Both the position numbers and the translations under genes were made by a program. DNA of 64,000 bases from assembly GCF_004138205.1 (NCBI RefSeq), contig NZ_RXNQ01000001.1:62001-126000 (forward strand), written 5' to 3'. Positions 44,250 to 52,934 of this stretch are shown piece after piece (position 1 is the stretch's first letter; every line of letters starts with the position of its first letter). The notes below the pieces were generated by a model. The model did no database searches and was not told the origin of the DNA. It was given only the letters and a program-made list of their open reading frames with translations. This DNA is from Pedobacter sp. SYP-B3415. Its GTDB lineage: Bacteria > Bacteroidota > Bacteroidia > Sphingobacteriales > Sphingobacteriaceae.

Positions 44250-45812
44250 ATGAAAAAATTTATTCTGCTGATCGTGCTCTTTGCCGGGATTACCGCCGCC
44301 ATGGCTTATCTGTATTTTTCCAGGCTGAACCGCGAGAGCGATGAAAATAACCTGCCATTAATCGCCATATCAGAAAGTTCGGGTATCGTATTCCGGTTTC
44401 AGAGCGATCGTAGTTTTTATGAGATCATGGGCGGGCAGACCTTATTCAATGAACTGCTTGGTGAGCGGAAAAGCCATGAACTCGCGCTTATCCAAGAACA
44501 CATCCTTTCTGATCCGGCTTTGAACGCGCTTATCGCAGGAGAAAAGATATACGCTGGCGTTGTGCCGGGAACCGAAAAAAGTCTCGATCTCCTTTTTACA
44601 AGTCGTCTGGCCGCTGCCGATCAGGAAACCGTTGCCGGCGCCATCAGGAAATTCAAGGCCAGACAATCTGGCGGTACGTATGAACTTCGCCTGGGCGACT
44701 CTGCCGTTTTTTACCTGGCTGTTAAAGAAAGAATGCTTGCATTTTCTTCGAATCGCGAAGCGGTGCGTAAGGCGGCAGCGGCAGCACCAACTGCAGGCGA
44801 CTTTGCCACGTATATAAGCGAAACGGCAAGATTTAACAGGAACACCCTCGCCAATCTGTTTATCGACTACCGAAGAGTTCCAGCCCTGCTTGAGCAAATG
44901 GTTGCCGGAAAATTGAACGGGGAACTTGCAGTTTTCGGCAGACAACAATCGTTTGCTGCCCTCAATTACAATTTCAGCAAGGAGCGCCTGGTCTTTTATG
45001 GCAGTACAAGCGTCCGGGATTCTGCTGAATTCCTGAAGCTGTTCGCCGCAGCAACGCCAAAAAAGATGACCATCAGCAACCTTCTGCCTGAAGGCACGGC
45101 AAATTATACCTTATATGTTGTGCCGGATTATAAATCGTGGAGGTCTGCCTTTGAGGGCCTGCTTTCACAACAAAAAGAAATTGATGCCGCGCGAAGCGCC
45201 CGGAACCGGGTTAAAGAGCAATACCGCATTGATCCTGAGCGGACATTCCCGGCCTTTTTTAAAGAACAGATGATCAGTTTCCAGTTATCAACCGGCGAAA
45301 AACTGGCAGCGATTGACTTAAAGAACGGGGAAAAACTTGGCCAGCTGCTTATCGAAATGTCTGCTGATTATGCACCGGATGTCAAAGTCTTTAAAGATGC
45401 AGGCTTGTTATACAGTTACTTTGGCAAACCTTTCGAACGTTTCGAACGCCCGTTTTACACGATCATCGATAACTATTTTGTCTGCGCCAATACGGCCAGT
45501 ACCGTGCAGTCATTTTTGAATAGTTACAGGAACAACCGCCTGCTTTTACAGACCGAAAACTACACGCGCCTGTTTGATCAGCTGCCGAACACCGCCAGCG
45601 TTGTCTTTTATGTTAACCAGAATAATTCAACAGATGTCTTCAGACAGAACTTTTACCTGCCTTTCTACCGGCAGCTTCGCAGTGAAGACGGGTTAAAGAA
45701 TTACACAGCATTTTGTTACCTGTTGAGCGGTGACAAAGGAAAATTTCAGACAAATATTGTACTGGATAAAAAGCCTGCGGCGGAAGCAGACAGCCTGCAA
45801 ACTACCAACTAA
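44250..45812 (+). CDS. DUF3352-like protein with one N-terminal membrane anchor
   Basis: 520 residues from MKKFILLIVLFAGITAAMAY. A GTG at 44214 in the same frame would add 12 polar residues before the membrane segment and is less likely. One N-terminal transmembrane helix is followed by a large extracytoplasmic domain with alternating strands and helices (YAGVVPGTEKSLDLLFTSRL, PNTASVVFYVNQNNSTD). This resembles the DUF3352 family, but the match is by eye only. The function is unknown. The stop overlaps the tsaB stop on the other strand. Confidence 0.65.
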   Translation: MKKFILLIVLFAGITAAMAYLYFSRLNRESDENNLPLIAISESSGIVFRFQSDRSFYEIMGGQTLFNELLGERKSHELALIQEHILSDPALNALIAGEKIYAGVVPGTEKSLDLLFTSRLAAADQETVAGAIRKFKARQSGGTYELRLGDSAVFYLAVKERMLAFSSNREAVRKAAAAAPTAGDFATYISETARFNRNTLANLFIDYRRVPALLEQMVAGKLNGELAVFGRQQSFAALNYNFSKERLVFYGSTSVRDSAEFLKLFAAATPKKMTISNLLPEGTANYTLYVVPDYKSWRSAFEGLLSQQKEIDAARSARNRVKEQYRIDPERTFPAFFKEQMISFQLSTGEKLAAIDLKNGEKLGQLLIEMSADYAPDVKVFKDAGLLYSYFGKPFERFERPFYTIIDNYFVCANTASTVQSFLNSYRNNRLLLQTENYTRLFDQLPNTASVVFYVNQNNSTDVFRQNFYLPFYRQLRSEDGLKNYTAFCYLLSGDKGKFQTNIVLDKKPAAEADSLQTTN

Positions 45813-46504
45813 AAAAGCTTCTTTTTTGATGGCGTTACAACAAAATCCTTAAGGTAAAAAGGTTCGAAATAAGCAACGTCTTCGAAACTTTTGCTTTGCC
45901 ATGCAGCAAATGCCGGTTTACTCATATGCCGTGCCGAGTTAAAGTTCCGCGTATCAAACCGGGCGTTTGGCTGTGTCAGAACGGCCCTGCACTTCTCTGC
46001 TCCATCGCCCAGAAAAATTACCGGCTGCTCAGCCAGCACGGCTGCAAAACTTTCCTCATCAATAACTTCGGCACTTGTTTCTGATAAACGTCTTCCTGAA
46101 GCATCAAACAAACCGGTGTAAACTTCCATACGGCGGGCGTCAATCATCGGGCAAATCAAAAAACCCTGCGCCCCGGCGTCCTGTTCTGCATACCCGGCAG
46201 CCATCATCTCAAGCGTTTCTACAGCGATCAAAGGCTTATCGAGCGCATAACAAAGCCCCTTTGCGGTAGAAACACCGATGCGAAGTCCGGTATAGGATCC
46301 CGGTCCTTTGCTCACAGCCACGGCGTCCAGTTCACTGAAGGTAACTCCCGCAGCTTTCATAGCCTCGTCGATCAGGGGTGTAAGCCGCGATGCATGCAGG
46401 TTCTGTCCCTCCTCTTCAAGGACATAGCGGGTTTCCCCATCGGTTGATATAGCGACCGAACATACTTTCGTTGCAGTTTCAATCTGGAGCAGGTTTACAG
46501 ACAT
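45809..46504 (-). CDS. tsaB: tRNA threonylcarbamoyladenosine biosynthesis protein TsaB
   Basis: A 231-residue ASKHA-fold protein. It begins LLQIETATKVCSVAI, has the family signature SKGPGSYTGLRIGVSTAKGL, and matches the usual length. With TsaD and TsaE it helps make the t6A modification of tRNAs reading ANN codons. It has its own -7 box directly before the ATG (46509-46516) and lies 18 bp after yidD on the same strand. Confidence 0.94.
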   Translation of the reverse strand: MSVNLLQIETATKVCSVAISTDGETRYVLEEEGQNLHASRLTPLIDEAMKAAGVTFSELDAVAVSKGPGSYTGLRIGVSTAKGLCYALDKPLIAVETLEMMAAGYAEQDAGAQGFLICPMIDARRMEVYTGLFDASGRRLSETSAEVIDEESFAAVLAEQPVIFLGDGAEKCRAVLTQPNARFDTRNFNSARHMSKPAFAAWQSKSFEDVAYFEPFYLKDFVVTPSKKKLF

Positions 46505-46508
46505 CAGG

Positions 46509-46516
46509 CAAATATA
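46509..46516 (-). promoter_or_regulatory. -7 promoter box of tsaB
   Basis: The minus strand reads TATATTTG, ending 4 nt before the ATG, so tsaB can be transcribed as a leaderless message independent of the upstream genes. Confidence 0.6.
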
Positions 46517-46522
46517 AGAAAA

Positions 46523-46753
46523 TCAGGGAACCGGATCATGACCATGCCCGCCCCAGGGGTGGCAGCGGCCAATCCTTTTTAATGTAAGCCAGCCGCCCTT
46601 AAAAGGACCATGTTTGCGTATCGCTTCGATACCATATTGCGAGCAGGTAGGCGTATACCGGCAATTTGCACCAAGCATGGGAGAAATAAGGTACTGGTAC
46701 AGTTTGATCAGCAACAGAAAAAACCAGCCGAAAATCTTATTGATCAGTGCCAT
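46523..46753 (-). CDS. yidD: Membrane protein insertion efficiency factor YidD
   Basis: 76 residues from [20 protein letters not shown]; an in-frame ATG at 46774 would lengthen it by 7 residues and lies deeper inside rnpA. The family block is [18 protein letters not shown] followed by [18 protein letters not shown]. An N-terminal amphipathic/hydrophobic helix attaches it to the membrane. YidD aids insertion of inner-membrane proteins with YidC. The gene overlaps the 3' end of rnpA, as in many bacteria. Confidence 0.95.
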   Translation of the reverse strand: MALINKIFGWFFLLLIKLYQYLISPMLGANCRYTPTCSQYGIEAIRKHGPFKGGWLTLKRIGRCHPWGGHGHDPVP

Positions 46754-47132
46754 GGTCTTTAATTTTAGAGACAAGCTTCTGAAGGGTAAGATTCAGTTTT
46801 TTGTGAATAAATTCAAGCGGATACTTTTCCTTGCCCACAAACTGCAGCGAAAGCAGCAGATGTTTTTCCTCATTGACCAGGTCATACAGCTCAGAGCTCT
46901 TCAGGTGGCGGTACGCTTCACGAATGCGGCGTTTTAAAAGGTTCCTGTCTACGGCATGTTTGTAGCGACGTTTGGGTACATTAACTACAACGCGCGCCGG
47001 AAAGCTATGCTTGTCAGGAAGTTCCAGGTACGTAACCCGGAACGGATACAATAAAAAAGAAGAACCGTTCTTAAACAACAGGTCCAGATGTTTCCTGCTG
47101 CATAACCGTTCTTCTTTCCTGAATGTATACAT
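46737..47132 (-). CDS. rnpA: Ribonuclease P protein component
   Basis: A 131-residue basic protein that binds the catalytic RNA of RNase P and helps mature tRNA 5' ends. It begins [17 protein letters not shown] and carries the family signature [22 protein letters not shown] split over [12 protein letters not shown] and [11 protein letters not shown]. It lies 61 bp downstream of rpmH and overlaps yidD. Confidence 0.95.
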   Translation of the reverse strand: MYTFRKEERLCSRKHLDLLFKNGSSFLLYPFRVTYLELPDKHSFPARVVVNVPKRRYKHAVDRNLLKRRIREAYRHLKSSELYDLVNEEKHLLLSLQFVGKEKYPLEFIHKKLNLTLQKLVSKIKDHGTDQ

Positions 47133-47193
47133 TTTTGATTGCTTTTTTGCAGATGTTCTGATCTGCTCCCGTAACTACGGGGCAACCAAAAAA

Positions 47194-47352
47194 TTATGCT
47201 TTATGACGACGCTCGTCAGAAACTGACAATCTTTTTCTTCCTTTTGCACGACGTGAAGCCAATACCCTTCTGCCGTTTGCTGTTGCCATTCTTTCGCGGA
47301 AGCCGTGTTTATTTCTTCTCTTTCTTTGCGAAGGTTGGAATGTTCTTTTCAT
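47194..47352 (-). CDS. rpmH: 50S ribosomal protein L34
   Basis: A 52-residue protein read by hand on the minus strand. It starts [20 protein letters not shown], continues [20 protein letters not shown] and ends [12 protein letters not shown]. The sequence is unmistakable L34, with a slightly longer C-terminus than the E. coli protein. It heads the rpmH-rnpA-yidD group. dnaA is not next to it here. A -33/-7 promoter precedes it. Confidence 0.97.
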   Translation of the reverse strand: MKRTFQPSQRKRRNKHGFRERMATANGRRVLASRRAKGRKRLSVSDERRHKA

Positions 47353-47390
47353 GACCGTATAATATCTTGTTCTTTTTTAAATAAGAGGTG

Positions 47391-47422
47391 CAAATATATG
47401 CTTTTAATTTCTAAATATCAAA
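47391..47422 (-). promoter_or_regulatory. Promoter of rpmH with both -33 and -7 elements
   Basis: On the minus strand TTTG (47422-47419) and TATATTTG (47398-47391) are 20 nt apart, the expected spacing of the Bacteroidota -33/-7 promoter. The leader to the ATG is about 35 nt. Confidence 0.7.
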
Positions 47423-47456
47423 GGCATGCTTAATATTTTATGTTCGCTTATTCCTT

Positions 47457-47993
47457 CTACAGATGCTTTGCAGACAGCTGCAGGCCAAGCGACAGCAGCA
47501 TGCACGCAAAGGCCAGGGCACTGCAGTAACTTCTGATATCATTCATCCGGTTCCATGAACTTTCAAAACCAAGTCTGAATGCAGCAAGATCGGGTCGTTT
47601 AGCTCCCCTCAGGTTAAAGGCATCAAGCTTTTCATTTAAGGGCACATTGCCTGCTATTGTCAGACCATGCACCCCGGTCAGCAGGATCACGGTTCCTGAT
47701 GCAAACAGCAGCAAAGAAAGGTTGACCGGCTGGCGGAGTTGCAGACAGGTACTTAATACAGCCGCCAGGGGTGCGCTAAGAAAGACGATCAGAAACAGGG
47801 GGTTTAATATGGCTTTGTTCATCGACTGCATGGCCGCCAGATACATATTGTCGGGCAGATTCTTAATTCCCGGAACGACTGAGCATGACCAGGAAAAGAA
47901 CAGGCCGGCCATTAATCCCGTACATAAGACTGCATAGAGGCAGACTATAATGGAGAATGAAAACATAAGGCTGGGTTTTTGGTTCATGTACAA
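47457..47993 (-). CDS. DUF1772 (anthrone-oxygenase-like) membrane protein
   Basis: A 178-residue protein with four predicted membrane segments. FFSWSCSVVPGIKNLPDN near residue 33 and the C-terminal WNRMNDIRSYCSALAF segment fit the DUF1772 family. Relatives include fungal anthrone oxygenases, but the bacterial function is unknown. It lies alone between the rpmH group and the AraC gene. Confidence 0.78.
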   Translation of the reverse strand: MYMNQKPSLMFSFSIIVCLYAVLCTGLMAGLFFSWSCSVVPGIKNLPDNMYLAAMQSMNKAILNPLFLIVFLSAPLAAVLSTCLQLRQPVNLSLLLFASGTVILLTGVHGLTIAGNVPLNEKLDAFNLRGAKRPDLAAFRLGFESSWNRMNDIRSYCSALAFACMLLSLGLQLSAKHL

Positions 47994-48056
47994 CAGTTGT
48001 CTGAGGCGAAGATAAGCCTGTGGTGCAACGTAAAATAGAACAAAACCGCCGGCCGT

Positions 48057-48860
48057 TTAAAAAATGATCTCGGGAAGATGATTGGCAGAGGTTTTTAAAC
48101 TTCTTATAAAATCCTTTGGCAGTACGCCTGAGAACTCCTTGAAAGAACGGATAAAATGCGACTGGTCGGCGTACTCATGACTATATGCAATATCAGATAA
48201 CCGCTCATATTTTTCATCGCGAAGTTGCTTTAATGCTGCCTGGAAACGTGAGATCCTTGCAAACAGCTTCGGGGAAATGCCGACATACTGCTTAAAGCGG
48301 CGTTCAGACATCCCAAGCTCATTCTGCAGCGTTTTGACAGCTACCTGTCCTTTCTGGCTCATGATCAGCTGGACTGCCCGGTCAATCTGCAGATCGTGTT
48401 TCAGCAGACTTCTTTCTGCCTTAAGCTGAAGAAAGGCCCCTAACCAGTTGAATTGGTCGTCTCCCCGTGATACCGATTCCAGTCCTTTCAAACCACGATG
48501 TTGTTCCCGGTATTCGGGAAGATTGAGATCCACACAATTGTCTGTCAGTTCAGACGAATCGATGCCAAAGAGCGATCTGATTGCATGTGGAAACAGGTAA
48601 GCGCCAACGGTACAAAAAGAACCGCGCACTGCGATCTCGGCAAAACCGGTAGCCTGGCCGTACAAAAAAAGAGGGGGCAGTTGTTTCCCCGCCCTGAAAA
48701 AAGAACCATGTTCCCCGTGCTGAAAAATAATACCCGGGCAGCCATCCGCAATGGTCCGGAATGTTGGCGGAACCGGCGCGTGACCGGAGTCTTCCAGGCG
48801 CCAGAAATATCTCACATACTTCTTCAGTGGCTCAGGCGGCGCAAAATAACCGTATTTCAT
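48057..48860 (-). CDS. AraC-family transcriptional regulator
   Basis: 267 residues from MKYGYFAPPEPLKKYVRYFW; a start at 48896 adds 12 residues without support. The N-terminal half contains a ligand-binding-like domain (DUF6597 type: YVRYFWRLED, GCPGIIFQHG). The C-terminal half has the two AraC helix-turn-helix motifs (QNELGMSERRFKQYVGISPK and IAYSHEYADQSHFIRSFKE). The effector is not known. It lies 43 bp after the LytTR regulator and could be transcribed with it. Confidence 0.88.
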   Translation of the reverse strand: MKYGYFAPPEPLKKYVRYFWRLEDSGHAPVPPTFRTIADGCPGIIFQHGEHGSFFRAGKQLPPLFLYGQATGFAEIAVRGSFCTVGAYLFPHAIRSLFGIDSSELTDNCVDLNLPEYREQHRGLKGLESVSRGDDQFNWLGAFLQLKAERSLLKHDLQIDRAVQLIMSQKGQVAVKTLQNELGMSERRFKQYVGISPKLFARISRFQAALKQLRDEKYERLSDIAYSHEYADQSHFIRSFKEFSGVLPKDFIRSLKTSANHLPEIIF

Positions 48861-48903
48861 TGGGATGAGTATTCGAGTTTGATAATTGCCCGGCAATCCG
48901 GAC

Positions 48904-49638
48904 CTACATCCCCAGCGCAGACTTCAGTTTTGCGTAACCTGTTTTGCTAACGGGCAGCCAGATATCCGTTTTCAACAAAACGATGTAACTATCTTTTTCC
49001 TTCAATTCGATCTTTGTAACCTGCGCAAGATTGATGATGTAAGAACGGTGTATTCTGATAAACTGCGAAGCGTCCAGGATCTGTTCAAAGAAACTCATCG
49101 TTTTGTTCTTGTGGAACACGCCTTCGGTTGTGCTCAGCTTTACATAATCATCATCGGCTTCAAGATAATGAATGTCTGCTACCGGAATGATTTTGATGGC
49201 ACCGTCTTTCTTAACCACTACCCTGCTGTTTTGCATCGGGCTCCGGGCAGCAGCCTCCAGCAGTTCTTCCGTTTCCTGGTTTTGATTCAGCTTCGCAGGA
49301 ATTTTTTTCATCGCAAGCTCAAAACGTTCCTGCTCAATGGGTTTCAGCAAATAATCTACCGCATTTACTTCGAAAGCTTTTATAGCATACTCATCAAAAG
49401 CGGTTGTGAAAATAACCGCGGGTTTATTGTCTACCAGCTCCAGCATCTCAAAACCGCTGATCTTAGGCATCTGAACGTCAAGGAAGATCAGATCCGGCTG
49501 ATGCCGGGCAATGGCTTTCAGGCCTTCAAAGCCATCTGCGCACTCGGCCACTACCTCCACTTCAGGGTGGCTGGACAGGTAATATTTGACAATGTCTCTG
49601 GCCAGCGGCTCGTCATCAATGAGTATTGTCCGGATCAT
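48904..49638 (-). CDS. LytTR-family response regulator
   Basis: 244 residues from MIRTILIDDEPLARDIVKYY. A longer frame to 49716 overlaps the kinase heavily and is unlikely. The receiver domain has DLIFLDVQMPKISG with the phosphoacceptor aspartate. The C-terminal LytTR domain has HYLEADDDYVKL and QFIRIHRSYIINLAQV. It overlaps the end of the LytS-type kinase by 23 bp, forming a cotranscribed pair. Confidence 0.92.
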   Translation of the reverse strand: MIRTILIDDEPLARDIVKYYLSSHPEVEVVAECADGFEGLKAIARHQPDLIFLDVQMPKISGFEMLELVDNKPAVIFTTAFDEYAIKAFEVNAVDYLLKPIEQERFELAMKKIPAKLNQNQETEELLEAAARSPMQNSRVVVKKDGAIKIIPVADIHYLEADDDYVKLSTTEGVFHKNKTMSFFEQILDASQFIRIHRSYIINLAQVTKIELKEKDSYIVLLKTDIWLPVSKTGYAKLKSALGM

Positions 49639-50677
49639 TTTTCTGCGGAATTTTGAGAGTTGTAATATATAAATTATCGTCGACAACACGGGTCTGTAAC
49701 AGACTGCTGTCTGCAAACAGCAGGTATAACCGCCGTCTTACCGATCCGAGGCCGAAGCCTGTACCACCTGTGGCTTTCATCTGCGGATCGAAGGGATTAC
49801 TTACCGAAAGCTCAAGCATGCCCTGTACAGACCGGGCTTCAACCCGGATTGTAATTGCTGTAGATGTGTTATAAAGCCCGAATTTGATGGCATTTTCCAC
49901 AATTGGCTGCAGGAGAGTTCCCGGCAGCGCAAGGCTCAGCGCTTCATCAGCCACGTTTACTTCTACCTTCAACCTGTGACTAAACCGAACCTTTTCAATA
50001 TCCAGATATAACTGGATATACTCGATCTCTTCGCCAAGCCCAACCCAGATCTCATCATCACGCTTTAGCGTTCCGCGGAGAAAAGCCGCGAGCTTGGTGA
50101 TCATCACGCCCGCTTCTTTCGGATTCACCATCGTTAGCGCGAAAACAGAATTCAGGCTGTTAAAAAGAAAGTGCGGCTGCAGCTGATGCCTCAGCTTATT
50201 TAATTCCGCTTCCTTCGCCAGATTTTGTGCCTGAAGCAAGCGCTCCTGAGCAGCCGACTGTTCATCCAGCCGGTACCACAGCACATTAGCCAGGGCACAC
50301 CAGGAGATGGTGAGAAACATCAGTGCAGCGCGTACATACATGGTCAGACCAAAAAATGCAGCGTATGCCCGGTCATCGGCAAATAACCCGCATAAGATTA
50401 ATTTGCTCAGATAAACGACAATAAAAGTCAGCACTGCGGTGGCCGCAAGCGTGAACAGAATACGCTCGTTTTTTGGCTGATAATACCCGAGCAAATTGCT
50501 CACGCTTATACAGGCCGCGGTTAAAAGCAGGTTGCTGACCACGCTGTCTGCGATCGCGATCTCCAGTACAAAATCAAGCTGGTAATAAAGGAATGCAAAA
50601 CATGCACCCATCCAAACCAGCATAAATCCTGCTGAGGCGTACTGAACCTGTCTGATTGATAAAGGCCGGACCGTCAA
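49616..50677 (-). CDS. LytS-type sensor histidine kinase
   Basis: A 353-residue kinase with four transmembrane segments in the first 140 residues and no large sensory domain. The phosphorylated histidine is in LRHQLQPHFLFNSLNSVFAL. The ATPase region has LLQPIVENAIKFGLYN and GGTGFGLGSVRRRL. It is the partner of the overlapping LytTR regulator. It follows the LiaF-like and DUF4288 genes with 10-bp spacing, so all four form one operon. Confidence 0.92.
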   Translation of the reverse strand: MTVRPLSIRQVQYASAGFMLVWMGACFAFLYYQLDFVLEIAIADSVVSNLLLTAACISVSNLLGYYQPKNERILFTLAATAVLTFIVVYLSKLILCGLFADDRAYAAFFGLTMYVRAALMFLTISWCALANVLWYRLDEQSAAQERLLQAQNLAKEAELNKLRHQLQPHFLFNSLNSVFALTMVNPKEAGVMITKLAAFLRGTLKRDDEIWVGLGEEIEYIQLYLDIEKVRFSHRLKVEVNVADEALSLALPGTLLQPIVENAIKFGLYNTSTAITIRVEARSVQGMLELSVSNPFDPQMKATGGTGFGLGSVRRRLYLLFADSSLLQTRVVDDNLYITTLKIPQKNDPDNTH

Positions 50678-50687
50678 AACTGTACTG

Positions 50688-51038
50688 TTAGAAATTGAGG
50701 GACAATGTGTTTTCTGAAAGATAGCTCTTTTTTAGCCTGATCTCTTCCAGAAAACCTTTAACATTTTCAGGCTCGATGATTTTCGAGTTGATCTCCACGC
50801 CATCTTCTGGATTATCTACTTCGTTCACCTCTACGATGTCGACAAAATTCCAGGATACCAGGTCGCCAAACCGGTTGCGGAAAGACTTATTCAGCTGTCC
50901 GGCCAGGCTCCGTGCCTTTTCGAATGCATTTACTTTACTGGCAGAAAGCACCAGCCGTGTTTGTTCGTCAAATTGCGGTGAATGCTTGCCTTCGCCGCTT
51001 ATAATTCTGAAAATGTATTTTACAGCAAACCACTTCAT
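50688..51038 (-). CDS. DUF4288 protein
   Basis: A 116-residue soluble protein beginning MKWFAVKYIFRIISGEGKHS and including PQFDEQTRLVLSASKVNAFEK, in line with the DUF4288 family. There is no signal peptide or membrane helix. No biochemical function is known. Its place between a LiaF-like protein and a LytSR pair suggests an envelope-stress link, which is inference from context only. Confidence 0.8.
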   Translation of the reverse strand: MKWFAVKYIFRIISGEGKHSPQFDEQTRLVLSASKVNAFEKARSLAGQLNKSFRNRFGDLVSWNFVDIVEVNEVDNPEDGVEINSKIIEPENVKGFLEEIRLKKSYLSENTLSLNF

Positions 51039-51051
51039 GATATAATAGAGT

Positions 51052-51831
51052 TTAAAAGTTTTTGATTTCTACGCCTCCGCACAAGGCAAGTCCTTTAATA
51101 ATCAGGATCTTCGAAGCCCCTTCGCCAAATGGTGCCATACCGCGTTTATCGTCCAGGCCGCCAAGAATGGCCGATATTTCAGACTTCACCTGCCAGCCGG
51201 CAGGCACAACCAGTTTAACGCCTCCGCAGATTGCAACAATTTCAATCACAACGACGCCGTTTATATCTGCCTGGCTCAGGTTAACATCACAGCCGCCAAA
51301 TACGGCTACGATTTCCCCGCCCCTGAAATTTTTACTGAAGACATTCTGGTGGCTTCCGCCAAAAATGTTAACGGAGTCGATCGTATCAAGCGGATGTTTG
51401 CTGTAATCGGCTGCAGTCAGCACCGGCTCAGCAATAACAGGCTCAACAGGCTCCTGTTCGGGCACGGCTACCGGATCAGCATCAAAAGCAGAAACCGGGA
51501 CCGTTTTTTTTGGCTTGAATATCACATAGAGCCCCAAAACGATAAAGATGACGGCTATCGAATACTTTGAAAGATTGATGTCAACATCAATGATCTTATC
51601 AACTGTAAAGAAAGCGCCGATCAAGGTCGGAACCAGCCATCCCCCAAAACGGAATTTATGTTTGTAGCCGATTGCCAAACCAATCAGCAGCAGGAAAGTA
51701 GACCAGCTGAATATCCAGCCGGGTATATGAAGGCCCAGATTTCTTCCCAGGAAAAAAAGGCCAAGTCCAAGCAGCACGATCCCCCCGAAGGCACGGCTTG
51801 AATGATTTTTATCTTTATTTCGGTTTCTCAT
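51052..51831 (-). CDS. LiaF-like transmembrane protein
   Basis: A 259-residue protein. The N-terminal third has four membrane segments (about 15-110). A variable proline-rich linker follows, then a soluble beta-rich domain with repeated glycine motifs (SVNIFGGSHQNV, EIVAVFGGCDVNLS, EIVAICGGVKLVVP, IKGLALCGGVEIKNF), as in LiaF/YvqF C-terminal domains. In Firmicutes LiaF holds back a LiaSR two-component system. Here it stands first in an operon with LytSR, so a similar inhibitory role is possible. A TACTTTTG -7 box lies 16 nt upstream. Confidence 0.8.
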   Translation of the reverse strand: MRNRNKDKNHSSRAFGGIVLLGLGLFFLGRNLGLHIPGWIFSWSTFLLLIGLAIGYKHKFRFGGWLVPTLIGAFFTVDKIIDVDINLSKYSIAVIFIVLGLYVIFKPKKTVPVSAFDADPVAVPEQEPVEPVIAEPVLTAADYSKHPLDTIDSVNIFGGSHQNVFSKNFRGGEIVAVFGGCDVNLSQADINGVVVIEIVAICGGVKLVVPAGWQVKSEISAILGGLDDKRGMAPFGEGASKILIIKGLALCGGVEIKNF

Positions 51832-51847
51832 TTTTCTGAATGTTTAT

Positions 51848-51855
51848 CAAAAGTA
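51848..51855 (-). promoter_or_regulatory. -7 promoter box of the LiaF-like operon
   Basis: TACTTTTG (TAnnTTTG) on the minus strand, 16 nt before the ATG. Confidence 0.5.
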
Positions 51856-51946
51856 CCTGCAGCATACGCATGCTGCCAGAGCATAACTATGTGAGCACGA
51901 AAACTTCCGGTAAACGGCGGTTTTCAGCCGGTGAAAATTAATTTAT

Positions 51947-51954
51947 TATTTTTG
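51947..51954 (+). promoter_or_regulatory. -7 promoter box of the ChaN gene
   Basis: TATTTTTG (TAnnTTTG) ends 4 nt before the ATG, again predicting a leaderless mRNA. Confidence 0.6.
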
Positions 51955-51958
51955 GATA

Positions 51959-52831
51959 ATGAGATTTATCCTATTCACTTTTCTTTTTGCCTGTACCATC
52001 AGTACATATGCTCAGCCTGATGTATCAACCTATAAAATCTATGATACCCGAAGCAAAAGCGTTGTGAGCCTGGAAGATGTTGTAAAATCTGCGCGATCTG
52101 CCGATGTACTTTTTTTTGGTGAAGAACATAATGATTCTGTCGGGCACGCCCTCGAACATAACCTGCTTATATTGATGCATCGTGAATGGCCTCAGAAGAT
52201 CGCTCTGTCTATGGAAATGTTCCATACCGATATTCAGCCTGTTATGGACGAGTATTTAATCGGACTGATCTCTGAAAAGAACTTTTCAAAGGATGCAAGA
52301 ATATGGAGTAATTATAAGGACTACCGTCCGATGATTGAATTTGCAAAAGCAAACAAGGTTCCGGTTATCGCAGCGAATACGCCAACCCGGTACACAAATG
52401 CAGTTACGATGAACGGGCTAAACATTTTGAAAGCATTTCCACAGGCTTCCCGCAGCTTTCTGCCGCCACTGCCGGTCGACACGGTGACCGGTGCCTATCT
52501 GCAGAAGTTTAATGCACAGCTTGGCGGCCATAGCATGGGTAGCATGAAGATCTACCAGACACAGAACTTGTGGGACAGCTCTATGGGCTGGTCTGTAGCA
52601 TCCTTTCTGAAGAAAAATAAAGGTTACAAGATCTTGCATCTCAATGGCCGTTTTCATAGCGATGAGAAACTTGGCGCCTATGCGCGGCTGGCGGCTTATG
52701 CCCCGCAACTGAAACTGCTAAGTATCTCTTGTTTCGCAGCAGATGATTTCCGACAGCCCGATTGGGCAGCTTATACAGGCCTGGCTGATTTTGTTATTCT
52801 GACAAATCCGTCAGTTAAAAAGACGTTCTAG
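51959..52831 (+). CDS. ChaN-family heme-binding-like protein
   Basis: A 290-residue exported protein (signal peptide MRFILFTFLFACTISTYAQ). The ChaN/DUF399 domain (about 40-280) shows VLFFGEEHNDSVGHALEH, KIALSMEMFHTDIQPVMDEY and KILHLNGRFHSDEKLG. Campylobacter ChaN binds heme and is tied to iron uptake. Whether this protein does is untested. No cysteine is placed for a lipobox, so it is probably soluble in the periplasm. Confidence 0.85.
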   Translation: MRFILFTFLFACTISTYAQPDVSTYKIYDTRSKSVVSLEDVVKSARSADVLFFGEEHNDSVGHALEHNLLILMHREWPQKIALSMEMFHTDIQPVMDEYLIGLISEKNFSKDARIWSNYKDYRPMIEFAKANKVPVIAANTPTRYTNAVTMNGLNILKAFPQASRSFLPPLPVDTVTGAYLQKFNAQLGGHSMGSMKIYQTQNLWDSSMGWSVASFLKKNKGYKILHLNGRFHSDEKLGAYARLAAYAPQLKLLSISCFAADDFRQPDWAAYTGLADFVILTNPSVKKTF

Positions 52832-52882
52832 ATCCAGCATAAGTGCACGAAGGCTCATTGAAAACATCTGGCGAAGCCCCAT

Positions 52883-52919
52883 AAAAAAAAGTGCCGGCAT
52901 TCAGACCGGCACTTTTTTT
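52883..52919. terminator. Bidirectional terminator between chaN and glgC
   Basis: A 7-bp GC-rich stem GTGCCGG / CCGGCAC, flanked by an A-run and a T-run of at least seven, works for both convergent genes. Confidence 0.88.
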
Positions 52920-52934
52920 CTTGCTAAAGATTGC

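Noticed and set aside
48886..49656. A 256-residue plus-strand open frame opposite the LytTR regulator
   Set aside because: The minus-strand regulator has clear receiver and LytTR motifs; the opposite frame has none.
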